Shown here: positions 1 through 6,071 of the stretch, piece after piece
How positions within the stretch are numbered: position 1 is the first letter of the stretch
Layout of the letters: each line of letters begins with the position of its first letter
Assembly: GCA_016839655.1 (NCBI GenBank)
Contig: JAEOTW010000263.1
Coordinates: 1-13,849, forward strand
DNA: 13,849 bases
Direction: 5' to 3'
Origin: Promethearchaeota archaeon
GTDB lineage: Archaea; Asgardarchaeota; Lokiarchaeia; Sigynarchaeales; SOKP01
Translations under genes and position numbers: made by a program
The notes under the pieces: model-generated
Databases searched by the model: none
Seen by the model: the letters and a program-made list of their open reading frames with translations, nothing else
What the model was told of the DNA's origin: nothing

Positions 1-1435
1 CTTTAGTCCGAACATCTAATAAAATACTCCCATTATTCGTGATATTAGTGAAATCATGCCAATGAATAATTGGCATATCATTTCTGAGATAATTAGATGC
101 AACAAAACCTGCCATATTTACAGGATCCTTAGCAGAACCATAAGGTGGAGCATAGCTTAACTCTAGTTCTTCTAAATCAAATACAGTTCCGTTGAATTTT
201 ATTACTGTTGAGATCACGTCAATTCTTTTCTCTGTACCTGGACCACCAACTGCTTGTACTCCAAGAATTTTACCCGATGGAACCTCAAATATTAATTTTA
301 ATGTTATCGGAATTGCCCCAGGATAATAACCTGCATGATTATTTGGATGGATATAGATTTTGTTATAGTCCATATCAAGATTTTTCAGTTGTTTTTCAGT
401 TAGACCTACTGAAGCAACTGTTAGATCAAAAACTTTAACAACAGATGCCCCTAGAACCCCCTTATATTCTGAAGATTTTCCCGCAATGTTATCTGCTGCT
501 ATTCTTCCTTGTTTGTTTGCAGGTCCGGCCAACGCAATTGATATTGGTTTTTTAGTTTGAAAATGTTCCAATTGAACAATATCACCCACAGCATATATAC
601 TCGGATTCGATGTTTGCATTTTCTTATTTACTATAACATATCCTCTATCATTAACATCTAATTTAGCCTCTTTAGCTAGTTTACTTTCTGGTCTGATTCC
701 AATAGATAATATAATTAAATCTGTGTCTATTATCCTGCCACTTCTAGTCTTTACAAAAGGGTTATCATTATCATCCATACCAAAAGAATCAACAGGATCT
801 TCTAAAACTAGGCAAATCCCATTTAATATTAGCTCTTGATGGATAAATTGTGCAATTTCCTTATCAATAGGGGGCATGACTTGATCTAACATTTCAATTA
901 TCTTGACTTTCACTCCTATATGGGCTAAATTTTCTGCCATTTCTAGCCCAATAAAGCCTCCCCCAACAACCACTGCCTTTTTAATATGAGATTTTTCTAC
1001 ATAATCACGAATTTTTATAGCATCTGGAATTGTCCATACTGTAAAATATGGGACCTTTTCAAGACCAATAAATGTAGGGACAATTGGTTTTGAACCGGTT
1101 GCTAGGACTAAACAATCATATTCAAGCGTATAATCATTAAAATGTTTTAAATTCTTTACTATAACTTTTTTCTCGTCCTTATTTATAGAAATTACTTCGT
1201 TATTAACTCGTACATCAATATTAAATCTTTCAAGGAACGTTTCAGGAGTTACTAATTCTAAAGATTCACGATCCTTTATTATATTACCAACATAGTAGGG
1301 TAACCCACAATTAGCAAAAGAAACGTATGGACCTCGATCAAGCATAATAATTTCAACGTCCTCCCTTAATCTTCTCAATCTAGCCGCAGTTGAAGCCCCT
1401 CCCGCTACTCCACCAACAATTAATACTCTTTTCAA
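1..1435 (-). CDS. CoA-disulfide / NAD(P)H persulfide reductase with C-terminal rhodanese domain (3' end cut by window)
   Basis: FAD-dependent pyridine-nucleotide disulfide oxidoreductase, 478 residues visible, with no stop before the window edge. Residues 5-16 (VLIVGGVAGGAS) form the FAD dinucleotide fold. Cys43 in SFANCGLPYYVG matches the single redox cysteine of CoA-disulfide reductases. VVVGGGFIGLEMAENL (155-170) is the NAD(P)H-binding motif, and YAVGDIV (281-287) is the second FAD motif. The dimerisation domain follows, with HPNNHAGYYPGA (363-374) and YAPPYGSAKDPVN. From about residue 455 (PIIHWHDF...ILLDVRT) a rhodanese domain begins; its active-site loop lies outside the window. The family (CoADR-RHD, Npsr) reduces CoA disulfide, CoA persulfide or polysulfide with NAD(P)H in the cytoplasm. 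I chose TTG at 1435 because AGGT lies seven bases upstream, an in-frame stop lies at 1447-1445, and no ATG or GTG occurs between. It is divergent from the HdrD-like gene. The exact substrate is uncertain. Confidence 0.9.
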   Translation of the reverse strand, partial: MKRVLIVGGVAGGASTAARLRRLREDVEIIMLDRGPYVSFANCGLPYYVGNIIKDRESLELVTPETFLERFNIDVRVNNEVISINKDEKKVIVKNLKHFNDYTLEYDCLVLATGSKPIVPTFIGLEKVPYFTVWTIPDAIKIRDYVEKSHIKKAVVVGGGFIGLEMAENLAHIGVKVKIIEMLDQVMPPIDKEIAQFIHQELILNGICLVLEDPVDSFGMDDNDNPFVKTRSGRIIDTDLIILSIGIRPESKLAKEAKLDVNDRGYVIVNKKMQTSNPSIYAVGDIVQLEHFQTKKPISIALAGPANKQGRIAADNIAGKSSEYKGVLGASVVKVFDLTVASVGLTEKQLKNLDMDYNKIYIHPNNHAGYYPGAIPITLKLIFEVPSGKILGVQAVGGPGTEKRIDVISTVIKFNGTVFDLEELELSYAPPYGSAKDPVNMAGFVASNYLRNDMPIIHWHDFTNITNNGSILLDVRTK

Positions 1436-1484
1436 AACAATTACCTATTTTATTATTAAATATTGCATATCTTAACCTTTTTTA

Positions 1485-1503
1485 GAAAGGAATTAATATA
1501 AAT
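1485..1503 (+). promoter_or_regulatory. Candidate BRE/TATA promoter of the HdrD-like gene
   Basis: A purine-rich BRE-like stretch (GAAAGGAA, 1485-1492) directly precedes a TATA-like element (TTAATATAAAT, 1493-1503). Archaeal spacing would put the transcription start near 1523-1527, giving a leader of about 40 bases before the ATG at 1565. No Shine-Dalgarno sequence is obvious in that leader. Assigned by pattern only. Confidence 0.4.
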
Positions 1504-1517
1504 TTGGTCATTATAAG

Positions 1518-1533
1518 TTAGTAAGATTACTAA
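1518..1533. promoter_or_regulatory. Inverted repeat at the predicted transcription start: possible operator
   Basis: TTAGTAA-GA-TTACTAA is a perfect 7-bp inverted repeat with a two-base spacer. It sits between the divergent oxidoreductase genes and over the start point predicted from the TATA-like element at 1493-1503, where an archaeal winged-helix repressor would typically block initiation. In such AT-rich DNA a chance origin cannot be excluded. Confidence 0.35.
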
Positions 1534-1564
1534 ATAATCAAATATTAATATTAGCGATATCAAA

Positions 1565-2698
1565 ATGGATGTTAATAAATTATTAACACAAATAAATTCA
1601 TGTATAGACTGTAAAGATTGTATGGAAGTATGTGATACTTACATGGTTACTTCCGATGAGCTAAAATCCCCTAATGGAAGATTAAGAATAGCTGAAAAAG
1701 TTTTTTCCGATAAAGAAATTACTGAAAATGAAGTTACCGGGCTCTACACTTGTACTTTATGTGGATTATGTGATTTAACCTGTCAACAAAATATTGAAAT
1801 ATCAGAAATTATTCATTCTTCAAAAATTAACCTTGTAGAAAAAGAACAAGGACCTTTAGAAATACATCATAAAATAATAAACGGAATTATTAAAAAAGAC
1901 AACTCTGTTGGGGGAAACCCGGATGAGAGATTAAATTGGTTGCCCGAAAAATATAAACAAAAAGAAGAATTTGAAAAGAAAGATTCAGATACTTTATTAT
2001 TTTTAGGATGTATGTCATCATTTCGAGTAACAGAAAGTGCGCTTGCTCCTTACGAAATTTTAAAACTTGCTGGTTTTGATTTTAAAATTTTGAAAGAAGA
2101 GCCTTGTTGCGGAGAATATGTATATTCTGCAGGGGATCTTAAACTTGCTAAGAAAATTTTTAGTGAGAATATTGAAATTTTTAAAAAAATAGGTGTAAAA
2201 ACTCTAATTGTTACATGTGGAGGCTGTTTATATGCGTTTGATAAAGTATATAGGAAATATTTTGGAGATTTCAATCTAAATGTCAGACATATAATTGAGG
2301 TTATTTATGAGTTAGAAAAAAATAATAAAATCAACTTAAAACCATTAAACAAATCAATTACTTATCATGATCCCTGCCGAGTGGGAAGAAAATACAAAAA
2401 TGGTCCTCTTTATTCTGAACCTCGAGAGCTATTAAAAAAATGTGGTTTAGATATAAAAGATTTAACTGTTAACCCTGAAGAAACGCCTTGTTGTGGTGCC
2501 GGTTCTGGAATCAGAGGAGTGGATAGTAGTATTTGTATAAAAATTGGTAAACAATTATTTAATAGTATAAGCACTAAAGATATTGCCAGTTCTTGTCCTT
2601 TATGTGTATTTAATTTTAGATATGTGAATTATAAGAATCAAATGGATAAAGAGAGTAAATATATAACTGGTTATATTTTAGAATCAATGAAAAAATAA
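1565..2698 (+). CDS. HdrD/GlpC-like iron-sulfur oxidoreductase (two [4Fe-4S] ferredoxin motifs, two CCG domains)
   Basis: A 377-residue soluble protein, close to the usual HdrD size. Two classical CxxCxxCxxxC [4Fe-4S] motifs lie at Cys13/16/19/23 and Cys63/66/69/73. Two complete CCG domains follow: Cys149, Cys181-Cys182, Cys218/Cys221 and Cys271, Cys309-Cys310, Cys344/Cys347. In HdrB/HdrD such CCG domains bind non-cubane [4Fe-4S] clusters that reduce disulfides; in GlpC and LutA-like proteins they serve dehydrogenase electron transfer. There is no membrane segment, and no hdrE, flavin subunit or dehydrogenase lies next to it, so the partner and substrate cannot be named. The ATG is the first possible start and lies about 40 bases after the predicted transcription start. 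The gene ends eight bases before the stop of the convergent iscU. It may work with the divergently encoded disulfide/persulfide reductase, but that is inference. Confidence 0.88.
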   Translation: MDVNKLLTQINSCIDCKDCMEVCDTYMVTSDELKSPNGRLRIAEKVFSDKEITENEVTGLYTCTLCGLCDLTCQQNIEISEIIHSSKINLVEKEQGPLEIHHKIINGIIKKDNSVGGNPDERLNWLPEKYKQKEEFEKKDSDTLLFLGCMSSFRVTESALAPYEILKLAGFDFKILKEEPCCGEYVYSAGDLKLAKKIFSENIEIFKKIGVKTLIVTCGGCLYAFDKVYRKYFGDFNLNVRHIIEVIYELEKNNKINLKPLNKSITYHDPCRVGRKYKNGPLYSEPRELLKKCGLDIKDLTVNPEETPCCGAGSGIRGVDSSICIKIGKQLFNSISTKDIASSCPLCVFNFRYVNYKNQMDKESKYITGYILESMKK

Positions 2699-2705
2699 AA
2701 AAAAA
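2690..2705 (-). terminator. T-tract terminator of the tusA-iscS-iscU operon
   Basis: Read on the minus strand, the seven bases between the iscU stop and the convergent gene, plus that gene's last codons, give T9-A-T6. This is the uridine-rich signal typical of archaeal termination. The tract lies inside the 3' end of the HdrD-like gene, so the two convergent transcripts must overlap slightly. Confidence 0.5.
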
Positions 2706-3506
2706 TTAACCTCTATAATCTAAAATTATAATTGCATCCACAAAAAGTTCGTAATTTTCATCTTCATCGAAATCATGTATAATTACTTTTTCTACTTCGT
2801 CTAATTCTCCTTTGATTTCATTCAATTCTGATTGATGTAATATTTTTACGTCAGATTGCTTTAATTTTTTTGCCAGTTCTACAGTACCTGGAATCTCTTT
2901 TGCAGAAGTCACTAGTATTACTCTGCCTGTATATTCTGTTAATTTCAGAGCTAAATCTAACGATTCATCACCAGTATCGACAATCAATGTTCTCTTCTCT
3001 CTTAATTCCTCAAGATCAGGAACCTCCAGATATACTCCTTTTCCCTTAAAATCGTCAACCCCTAAAATTACTCGTACATCTAACTGACATGAAGTAACTA
3101 CCTCTACTTCTGGTTTTGTGCCCTCCCGGTAATTATTAATTGCAGCTTTTAAAGCATCTGCGGCTAGATTTGAACAATGCATTTTGATAGGAGGTAAACC
3201 ATCTAATTCCTCTGCAACATCACTTCGAGTAATATCATATGCATCATCCAGTGTCATTCCCTTTGCCATTTCAGTTACCATGGATGAGGTCGATACTGCA
3301 GATCCACATCCAAAAGTTTTGAATTTAATATCATCAATAACTTCTTCTCCTTTATCATTTTTCCCTACTTTAATGAAAATTTCCATTAAATCTCCACATA
3401 CGGGGTTTCCAACTTTTCCATATCCATCAGGATTCTCAATTGATCCTACATTTCGTGGATTGCGAAAATGGTCCATAACTTTATCGGTATATTTATGTAC
3501 ACTCAT
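2706..3506 (-). CDS. iscU: IscU Fe-S cluster scaffold fused to a degenerate thioredoxin-reductase-like domain
   Basis: A 266-residue protein; typical IscU is about 130-150. Residues 1-130 are a complete IscU: NPVCGD (Cys37, Asp39), FGCGSA (Cys67) and KMHCS (His110, Cys111) supply the cluster ligands and the conserved Asp, so scaffold activity should be intact. An extra Cys140 sits in a linker. Residues about 150-266 read collinearly with the NADPH domain of thioredoxin reductase: GKGVYLEVPD where TrxR has GVSYCATCDG, LIVDTGDESLDLALKLT where it has VVGGGD(S/T)A..EAL.LT, then V-I-L-V, SELNEIKG and FVDAIIIL where it has VDGVFVAIG. The CxxC and the glycine-rich motif are lost, so the domain cannot be a working reductase and may bind a partner. 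This domain call is by eye. The start ATG directly abuts the iscS stop and has a perfect AGGAGG at 3515-3520. It is the third gene of the tusA-iscS-iscU operon. Confidence 0.9.
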   Translation of the reverse strand: MSVHKYTDKVMDHFRNPRNVGSIENPDGYGKVGNPVCGDLMEIFIKVGKNDKGEEVIDDIKFKTFGCGSAVSTSSMVTEMAKGMTLDDAYDITRSDVAEELDGLPPIKMHCSNLAADALKAAINNYREGTKPEVEVVTSCQLDVRVILGVDDFKGKGVYLEVPDLEELREKRTLIVDTGDESLDLALKLTEYTGRVILVTSAKEIPGTVELAKKLKQSDVKILHQSELNEIKGELDEVEKVIIHDFDEDENYELFVDAIIILDYRG

Positions 3507-4697
3507 TTAATTTTCCTCCTTTTGTAATTTTTTTAATAAATCTGGAGGTGTAAGTGGTGATAAAATTCTTAATCTTCTTACTACTCCAGGTAAAACTTCA
3601 ATAATTCTATTAATATCATTTTCTGTAGTAAATCTTCCTAATGTTAATAATAAACTCCCATGTGCTTCTTCATGTAAAAGACCACATGAGATAAGCGTAT
3701 GGGATGGTTCTAAAGTCTTTGAAGAACAGGCAGAACCTGTTGCTACTTCCACTTTTTCATCTTTTAAAGATAGAAGTAAAGATTCACCTTCAATATAATC
3801 AAACCTGAAATTAGCATTATTTGGTGTTCTTTTATCAGGATGACCATTTAAATAAGATTTAGGTATCTTTAATACTTCAGTAATTAATTTATCCCGCAAA
3901 ATTTTTAACCTAGTAGCTTCTTCATTTATTTCTGCTTTCATTATTTCAGCTGCTTTTGCAAATCCTATTATTCCGGGCATATTTTCAGATCCAGATCTCA
4001 TCCCTTTCTCCTGACCTCCTCCAATTAGAACAGGATTTACTCTTATTCCTTTCTTAAGATATAAAGCACCCACTCCTCTTGGACCATAAATATCATTAGA
4101 TGATAGAGTCAATAAATCAAATGGAACCTTTTGCACATCTATAGGAATAGCACTTTCACTTGCTACCGCATCAGAATGAAACCAAATGTTTTTTTTTTGT
4201 ACAATTTCTACAATTTCTTCTACAGGTTGAATTGAACCTATTTCATTACTAGCGGTAGAAATTGAGATCAAGATAGTTTCATCATTAATTAGTCGTTCTA
4301 ATTTTCCAAGGTTAATGACACCAAATCTATCAACAGGAACTCTACTCACTCTAAATCCTTGTCTCTCTAAATATTTCCCTATATTTAAAATGGAAATATG
4401 TTCAATTTCTGAAATAATGATATGATTTCCTTTTCTCTTATTCCGAAGAACCCCGCCAATTATTCCTAGATTATTTGATTCGGTAGCCCCAGAAGTAAAA
4501 ATGATATTTTCTGGACTTGGAGCATTGATGAACTCAGCAATTTTATTACGAGCTTCTTCTAAAGAATTAGTAGCATTATATCCAAAATTATGTAATGATG
4601 ATGGATTTCCAAATTTGGTAGTGAAGTATGGTTTCATAACCTCAAATACTCGAGGATCCACTGGTTTTGCTGCTTGGTAATCTAAATATACGCTCAT
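3507..4697 (-). CDS. iscS: IscS-family protein lacking the PLP lysine (Archaeoglobus-type, probably desulfurase-dead)
   Basis: A 396-residue class V aminotransferase-fold protein, full length for IscS/NifS. Conserved elements are YLDYQAA (4-10), SGATESNN (69-76), His100 in IEH, NEIG (151-154), Asp176 of HSDA (pyridine-nitrogen contact), RSGSENM, the sulfur-accepting Cys324 in GSACSS, and AHGSLLLTLGRFTTEND. The Schiff-base motif SSHK is replaced by SSND: Asn201 (4095-4097) and Asp202 (4092-4094) stand for His-Lys. The PLP-contacting Gln of DATQ is also changed (DAVA, Ala179). Known family fact: A. fulgidus IscS likewise has Asp at this position, lacks desulfurase activity, and can instead lend its Cys as a cluster ligand in the IscS-IscU complex. 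The same role is inferred here: a structural partner for IscU, not a sulfur donor from cysteine. It starts 16 bases after tusA and ends flush against iscU. Confidence 0.93.
   Translation of the reverse strand: MSVYLDYQAAKPVDPRVFEVMKPYFTTKFGNPSSLHNFGYNATNSLEEARNKIAEFINAPSPENIIFTSGATESNNLGIIGGVLRNKRKGNHIIISEIEHISILNIGKYLERQGFRVSRVPVDRFGVINLGKLERLINDETILISISTASNEIGSIQPVEEIVEIVQKKNIWFHSDAVASESAIPIDVQKVPFDLLTLSSNDIYGPRGVGALYLKKGIRVNPVLIGGGQEKGMRSGSENMPGIIGFAKAAEIMKAEINEEATRLKILRDKLITEVLKIPKSYLNGHPDKRTPNNANFRFDYIEGESLLLSLKDEKVEVATGSACSSKTLEPSHTLISCGLLHEEAHGSLLLTLGRFTTENDINRIIEVLPGVVRRLRILSPLTPPDLLKKLQKEEN
3515..3520 (-). promoter_or_regulatory. Ribosome binding site of iscU inside the iscS 3' end
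   Basis: AGGAGG on the minus strand, eight bases before the iscU ATG, lies within the last sense codons of iscS. It fixes the iscU start and indicates that the two genes are translated from one message. Confidence 0.75.
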
Positions 4698-4713
4698 TAT
4701 GTTTCACTCTTAT

Positions 4714-4968
4714 TTATTTCATTTTCTTAAAGACAAAAATTAAATCTTCGCCATCTTTATTAAATTCTACGACTTTTGTATCGGTTCTTTTAGCCCATCT
4801 TTTAAGATCTTCTTCTGCTGCGGGATCATCTGCAAGAACTTTAAAACACTGCCCTACATTTAAAGTTTCACTTAAATTTCTAACTTCGAATAGAGGTTCT
4901 GGACAATATAATCCGCGGGTATCTAATTCACTTTCAATTTTTAATTCATCACTTTGTTCTTCATTCAC
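4714..4968 (-). CDS. tusA: TusA/SirA-family sulfur carrier
   Basis: An 84-residue protein with the TusA hallmark LDTRGLYCPEPLFEVR: Cys22 in the CPxP motif is the residue that carries the persulfide. The rest fits the small two-layer alpha/beta fold (VGQCFKVLADDPAAEEDLKRW, ending in DLIFVFKK). TusA proteins pass sulfane sulfur between desulfurases, rhodaneses and acceptors in the cytoplasm. The start is GTG, fixed by an AAGGAGGT box at 4983-4976 with seven bases spacing; an overlapping ATG at 4964 is out of frame. It is the first gene of the tusA-iscS-iscU operon. Because the IscS here has lost its PLP lysine, TusA is a candidate to bring sulfur to IscU, which is inference. Assignment to a TusA subgroup is not possible by eye. 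Confidence 0.92.
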   Translation of the reverse strand: MNEEQSDELKIESELDTRGLYCPEPLFEVRNLSETLNVGQCFKVLADDPAAEEDLKRWAKRTDTKVVEFNKDGEDLIFVFKKMK

Positions 4969-4975
4969 TTTTAAG

Positions 4976-4983
4976 ACCTCCTT
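4976..4983 (-). promoter_or_regulatory. Near-ideal Shine-Dalgarno deciding the GTG start of tusA
   Basis: AAGGAGGT on the minus strand, seven bases before the GTG at 4968. The match to a typical anti-Shine-Dalgarno is essentially perfect, which supports GTG over any other start. Confidence 0.75.
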
Positions 4984-5111
4984 AGAAGGATTCTCATATA
5001 ACTTTTTCCTTGAGATATAAACAATCCAAAAAGAGTATAAATCTTCGGATTATAATTTAATATACTTTAATACTAACTAAGAAAGATGTATAAAATGCAT
5101 AAAAAAAGGAG

Positions 5112-5126
5112 TTTATAATTTATAAA
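5112..5126. repeat. Short AT palindrome in the tusA upstream region
   Basis: TTTATAA-T-TTATAAA is a perfect 7-bp inverted repeat around one base, in the 223-base gap between tusA and the corrinoid gene. The rest of that gap (4984-5163) holds several TATA-like stretches on the minus strand that could serve tusA. None is clearly best, and no gene is visible in the gap. Confidence 0.3.
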
Positions 5127-5163
5127 TTCTTTAAGGTTAGTTACTAAAAGAATTAAATAAAAC

Positions 5164-5189
5164 AAAAAAAACTCAGAAATACAAAAAAA
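5164..5189 (-). terminator. Double T-tract terminator of the corrinoid protein gene
   Basis: Directly after the TGA stop at 5194-5192, the minus strand reads T7 (5189-5183) and, eleven bases on, T8 (5171-5164). This is the usual archaeal uridine-tract termination signal without a hairpin. It separates the corrinoid gene from the tusA operon. Confidence 0.6.
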
Positions 5190-5191
5190 GT

Positions 5192-5827
5192 TCATTCAAT
5201 TCCTGCAAGCTTTTTAATATGTTTTACTCCATCTACTGCGTCATCAGCAAAATCATCTGCTCCTAGTTTTTTTGCAAGCTCCATATTTAATGGGGCACCT
5301 CCAACAATTAATTTGACTTTATCACGAATTCCTGCCGCTAGTAAAGCTTCATGAACAACTTTTATATGTTCTACAGTCATAGTTAATAAAGTGCTTAGTG
5401 CGATTATTGTAGCTCCTGTTTCTTTTACTTTTTCTACGACTTTATTTTCATCAACATCCATGCCTAAATCATAGAGATCAAAACCAGAACTTAAAAGAAG
5501 AGAGCCTAATATATTTTTTCCAATATCATGGTTGTCTCCTTTAACAGTAGCTAGAATTATTCCTACTTTATCCTCCGATTTACCTGAAGCAGCTAAAACA
5601 GGTTTCAAAATATTAAAAGCTTCCTTCATTGTTTCTCCAGCTAAAACAAGCTCGGTTAAATAATATTCTTTTTCTTCATAACGACGTCCAACTTCATCCA
5701 TCCCTTTTGTTAATGAATTTAAAACATCAAATGCATCCTTTCCTTCATCTAATGCTTCTTTGATCGCATCAGCAATATCATCTACTTCTAATTCAACTAC
5801 TAATTCAGTTAATTTTTCGAAATCCAC
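5192..5827 (-). CDS. Methyltransferase corrinoid (B12-binding) protein, MtbC/MtmC/MtaC type
   Basis: A 211-residue protein with the standard two-domain plan. Residues 1-85 are the helical B12-binding cap (MDEVGRRYEEKEYYLTELVLAGETM). Residues 87-211 are the Rossmann-like corrinoid domain: GDNHDIGKN gives DxHxxG, with His100 as the lower axial cobalt ligand; S145-T-L147 is the SxL motif; G176-G177 the GG motif. The family shuttles methyl groups between a substrate-specific methyltransferase and a CoM- or pterin-dependent one in the cytoplasm. No methyltransferase or reactivase lies next to it, so the methyl donor cannot be named. Start: GTG at 5827 with AAAGGAGA (5840-5833) five bases upstream; no other in-frame start is near. 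It appears to be a single-gene unit with its own terminator and a long upstream region. Confidence 0.93.
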   Translation of the reverse strand: MDFEKLTELVVELEVDDIADAIKEALDEGKDAFDVLNSLTKGMDEVGRRYEEKEYYLTELVLAGETMKEAFNILKPVLAASGKSEDKVGIILATVKGDNHDIGKNILGSLLLSSGFDLYDLGMDVDENKVVEKVKETGATIIALSTLLTMTVEHIKVVHEALLAAGIRDKVKLIVGGAPLNMELAKKLGADDFADDAVDGVKHIKKLAGIE

Positions 5828-5847
5828 AAAAATCTCCTTTCTGTTTG

Positions 5848-5856
5848 TTATATAAA
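5848..5856 (-). promoter_or_regulatory. TATA-like element upstream of the corrinoid gene
   Basis: TTTATATAA on the minus strand looks like a canonical archaeal TATA box. Its position would place the transcription start almost at the GTG, which conflicts with the good Shine-Dalgarno at 5840-5833. Either a farther promoter is used or both leaderless and leadered transcripts exist. Low confidence. Confidence 0.3.
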
Positions 5857-5949
5857 TGATAATTAATACTAAGGTAAATTAAATTTCTCCTTTAAATCTT
5901 ATTTTAATACAAAAATATAGTATCTAAAATTATAATTCTTCAAAAACTT

Positions 5950-6011
5950 AAAAAGAGAGAGAGGGAGATGAGAAAAAAACAAAATCTCAACATGTTTGTA
6001 TAAGATTTTGT
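5950..6011 (-). terminator. Hairpin plus U-tract and pyrimidine tract upstream of the corrinoid gene
   Basis: On the minus strand ACAAAATCT (6011-6003) and AGATTTTGT (5987-5979) form a 9-bp stem with a 15-base loop, followed at once by T7 and then a run of C and T to 5950 with a single purine. This has the shape of an intrinsic terminator or attenuator. No gene on this strand ends before it within the window, so it would end a short RNA or act in the corrinoid leader. Confidence 0.45.
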
Positions 6012-6052
6012 AAAATTTAGTTTAGTTACCATTTTAATTAGGAAATTCCACG

Positions 6053-6071
6053 AAAAAGGGAATCCCTTTTT
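6053..6071. promoter_or_regulatory. G/C-cored palindrome, possible operator or RNA hairpin
   Basis: AAAAAGGGA-A-TCCCTTTTT has perfect 9-bp arms around one base. The GGG/CCC core stands out from its AT-rich surroundings. The palindrome GGAAATTCC lies just before it at 6041-6049. In RNA from the minus strand it would fold into a hairpin upstream of the U-tract structure. Confidence 0.35.

Noticed and set aside
208..438. Plus-strand open frame of 76 codons
   Set aside because: It lies antisense inside the disulfide reductase gene, whose reading frame shows continuous family motifs.
2050..2274. Minus-strand open frame inside the HdrD-like gene
   Set aside because: The plus strand carries the conserved CCG motifs here; this is a shadow frame.
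3184..3510. Plus-strand open frame antisense to iscU
   Set aside because: The minus strand encodes a complete IscU domain with all ligands. The antisense frame has no recognisable motif or ribosome binding site.
3507..4697. iscS as a pseudogene because the catalytic lysine is missing
   Set aside because: The frame is full length, the other motifs and Cys324 are kept, it is tightly set in an operon, and the same Lys-to-Asp change is known in A. fulgidus IscS, so it is a selected variant.
4667..5020. Plus-strand open frame across tusA and its upstream region
   Set aside because: It is antisense to tusA, which has a perfect ribosome binding site and the CPxP motif; the antisense protein looks random.
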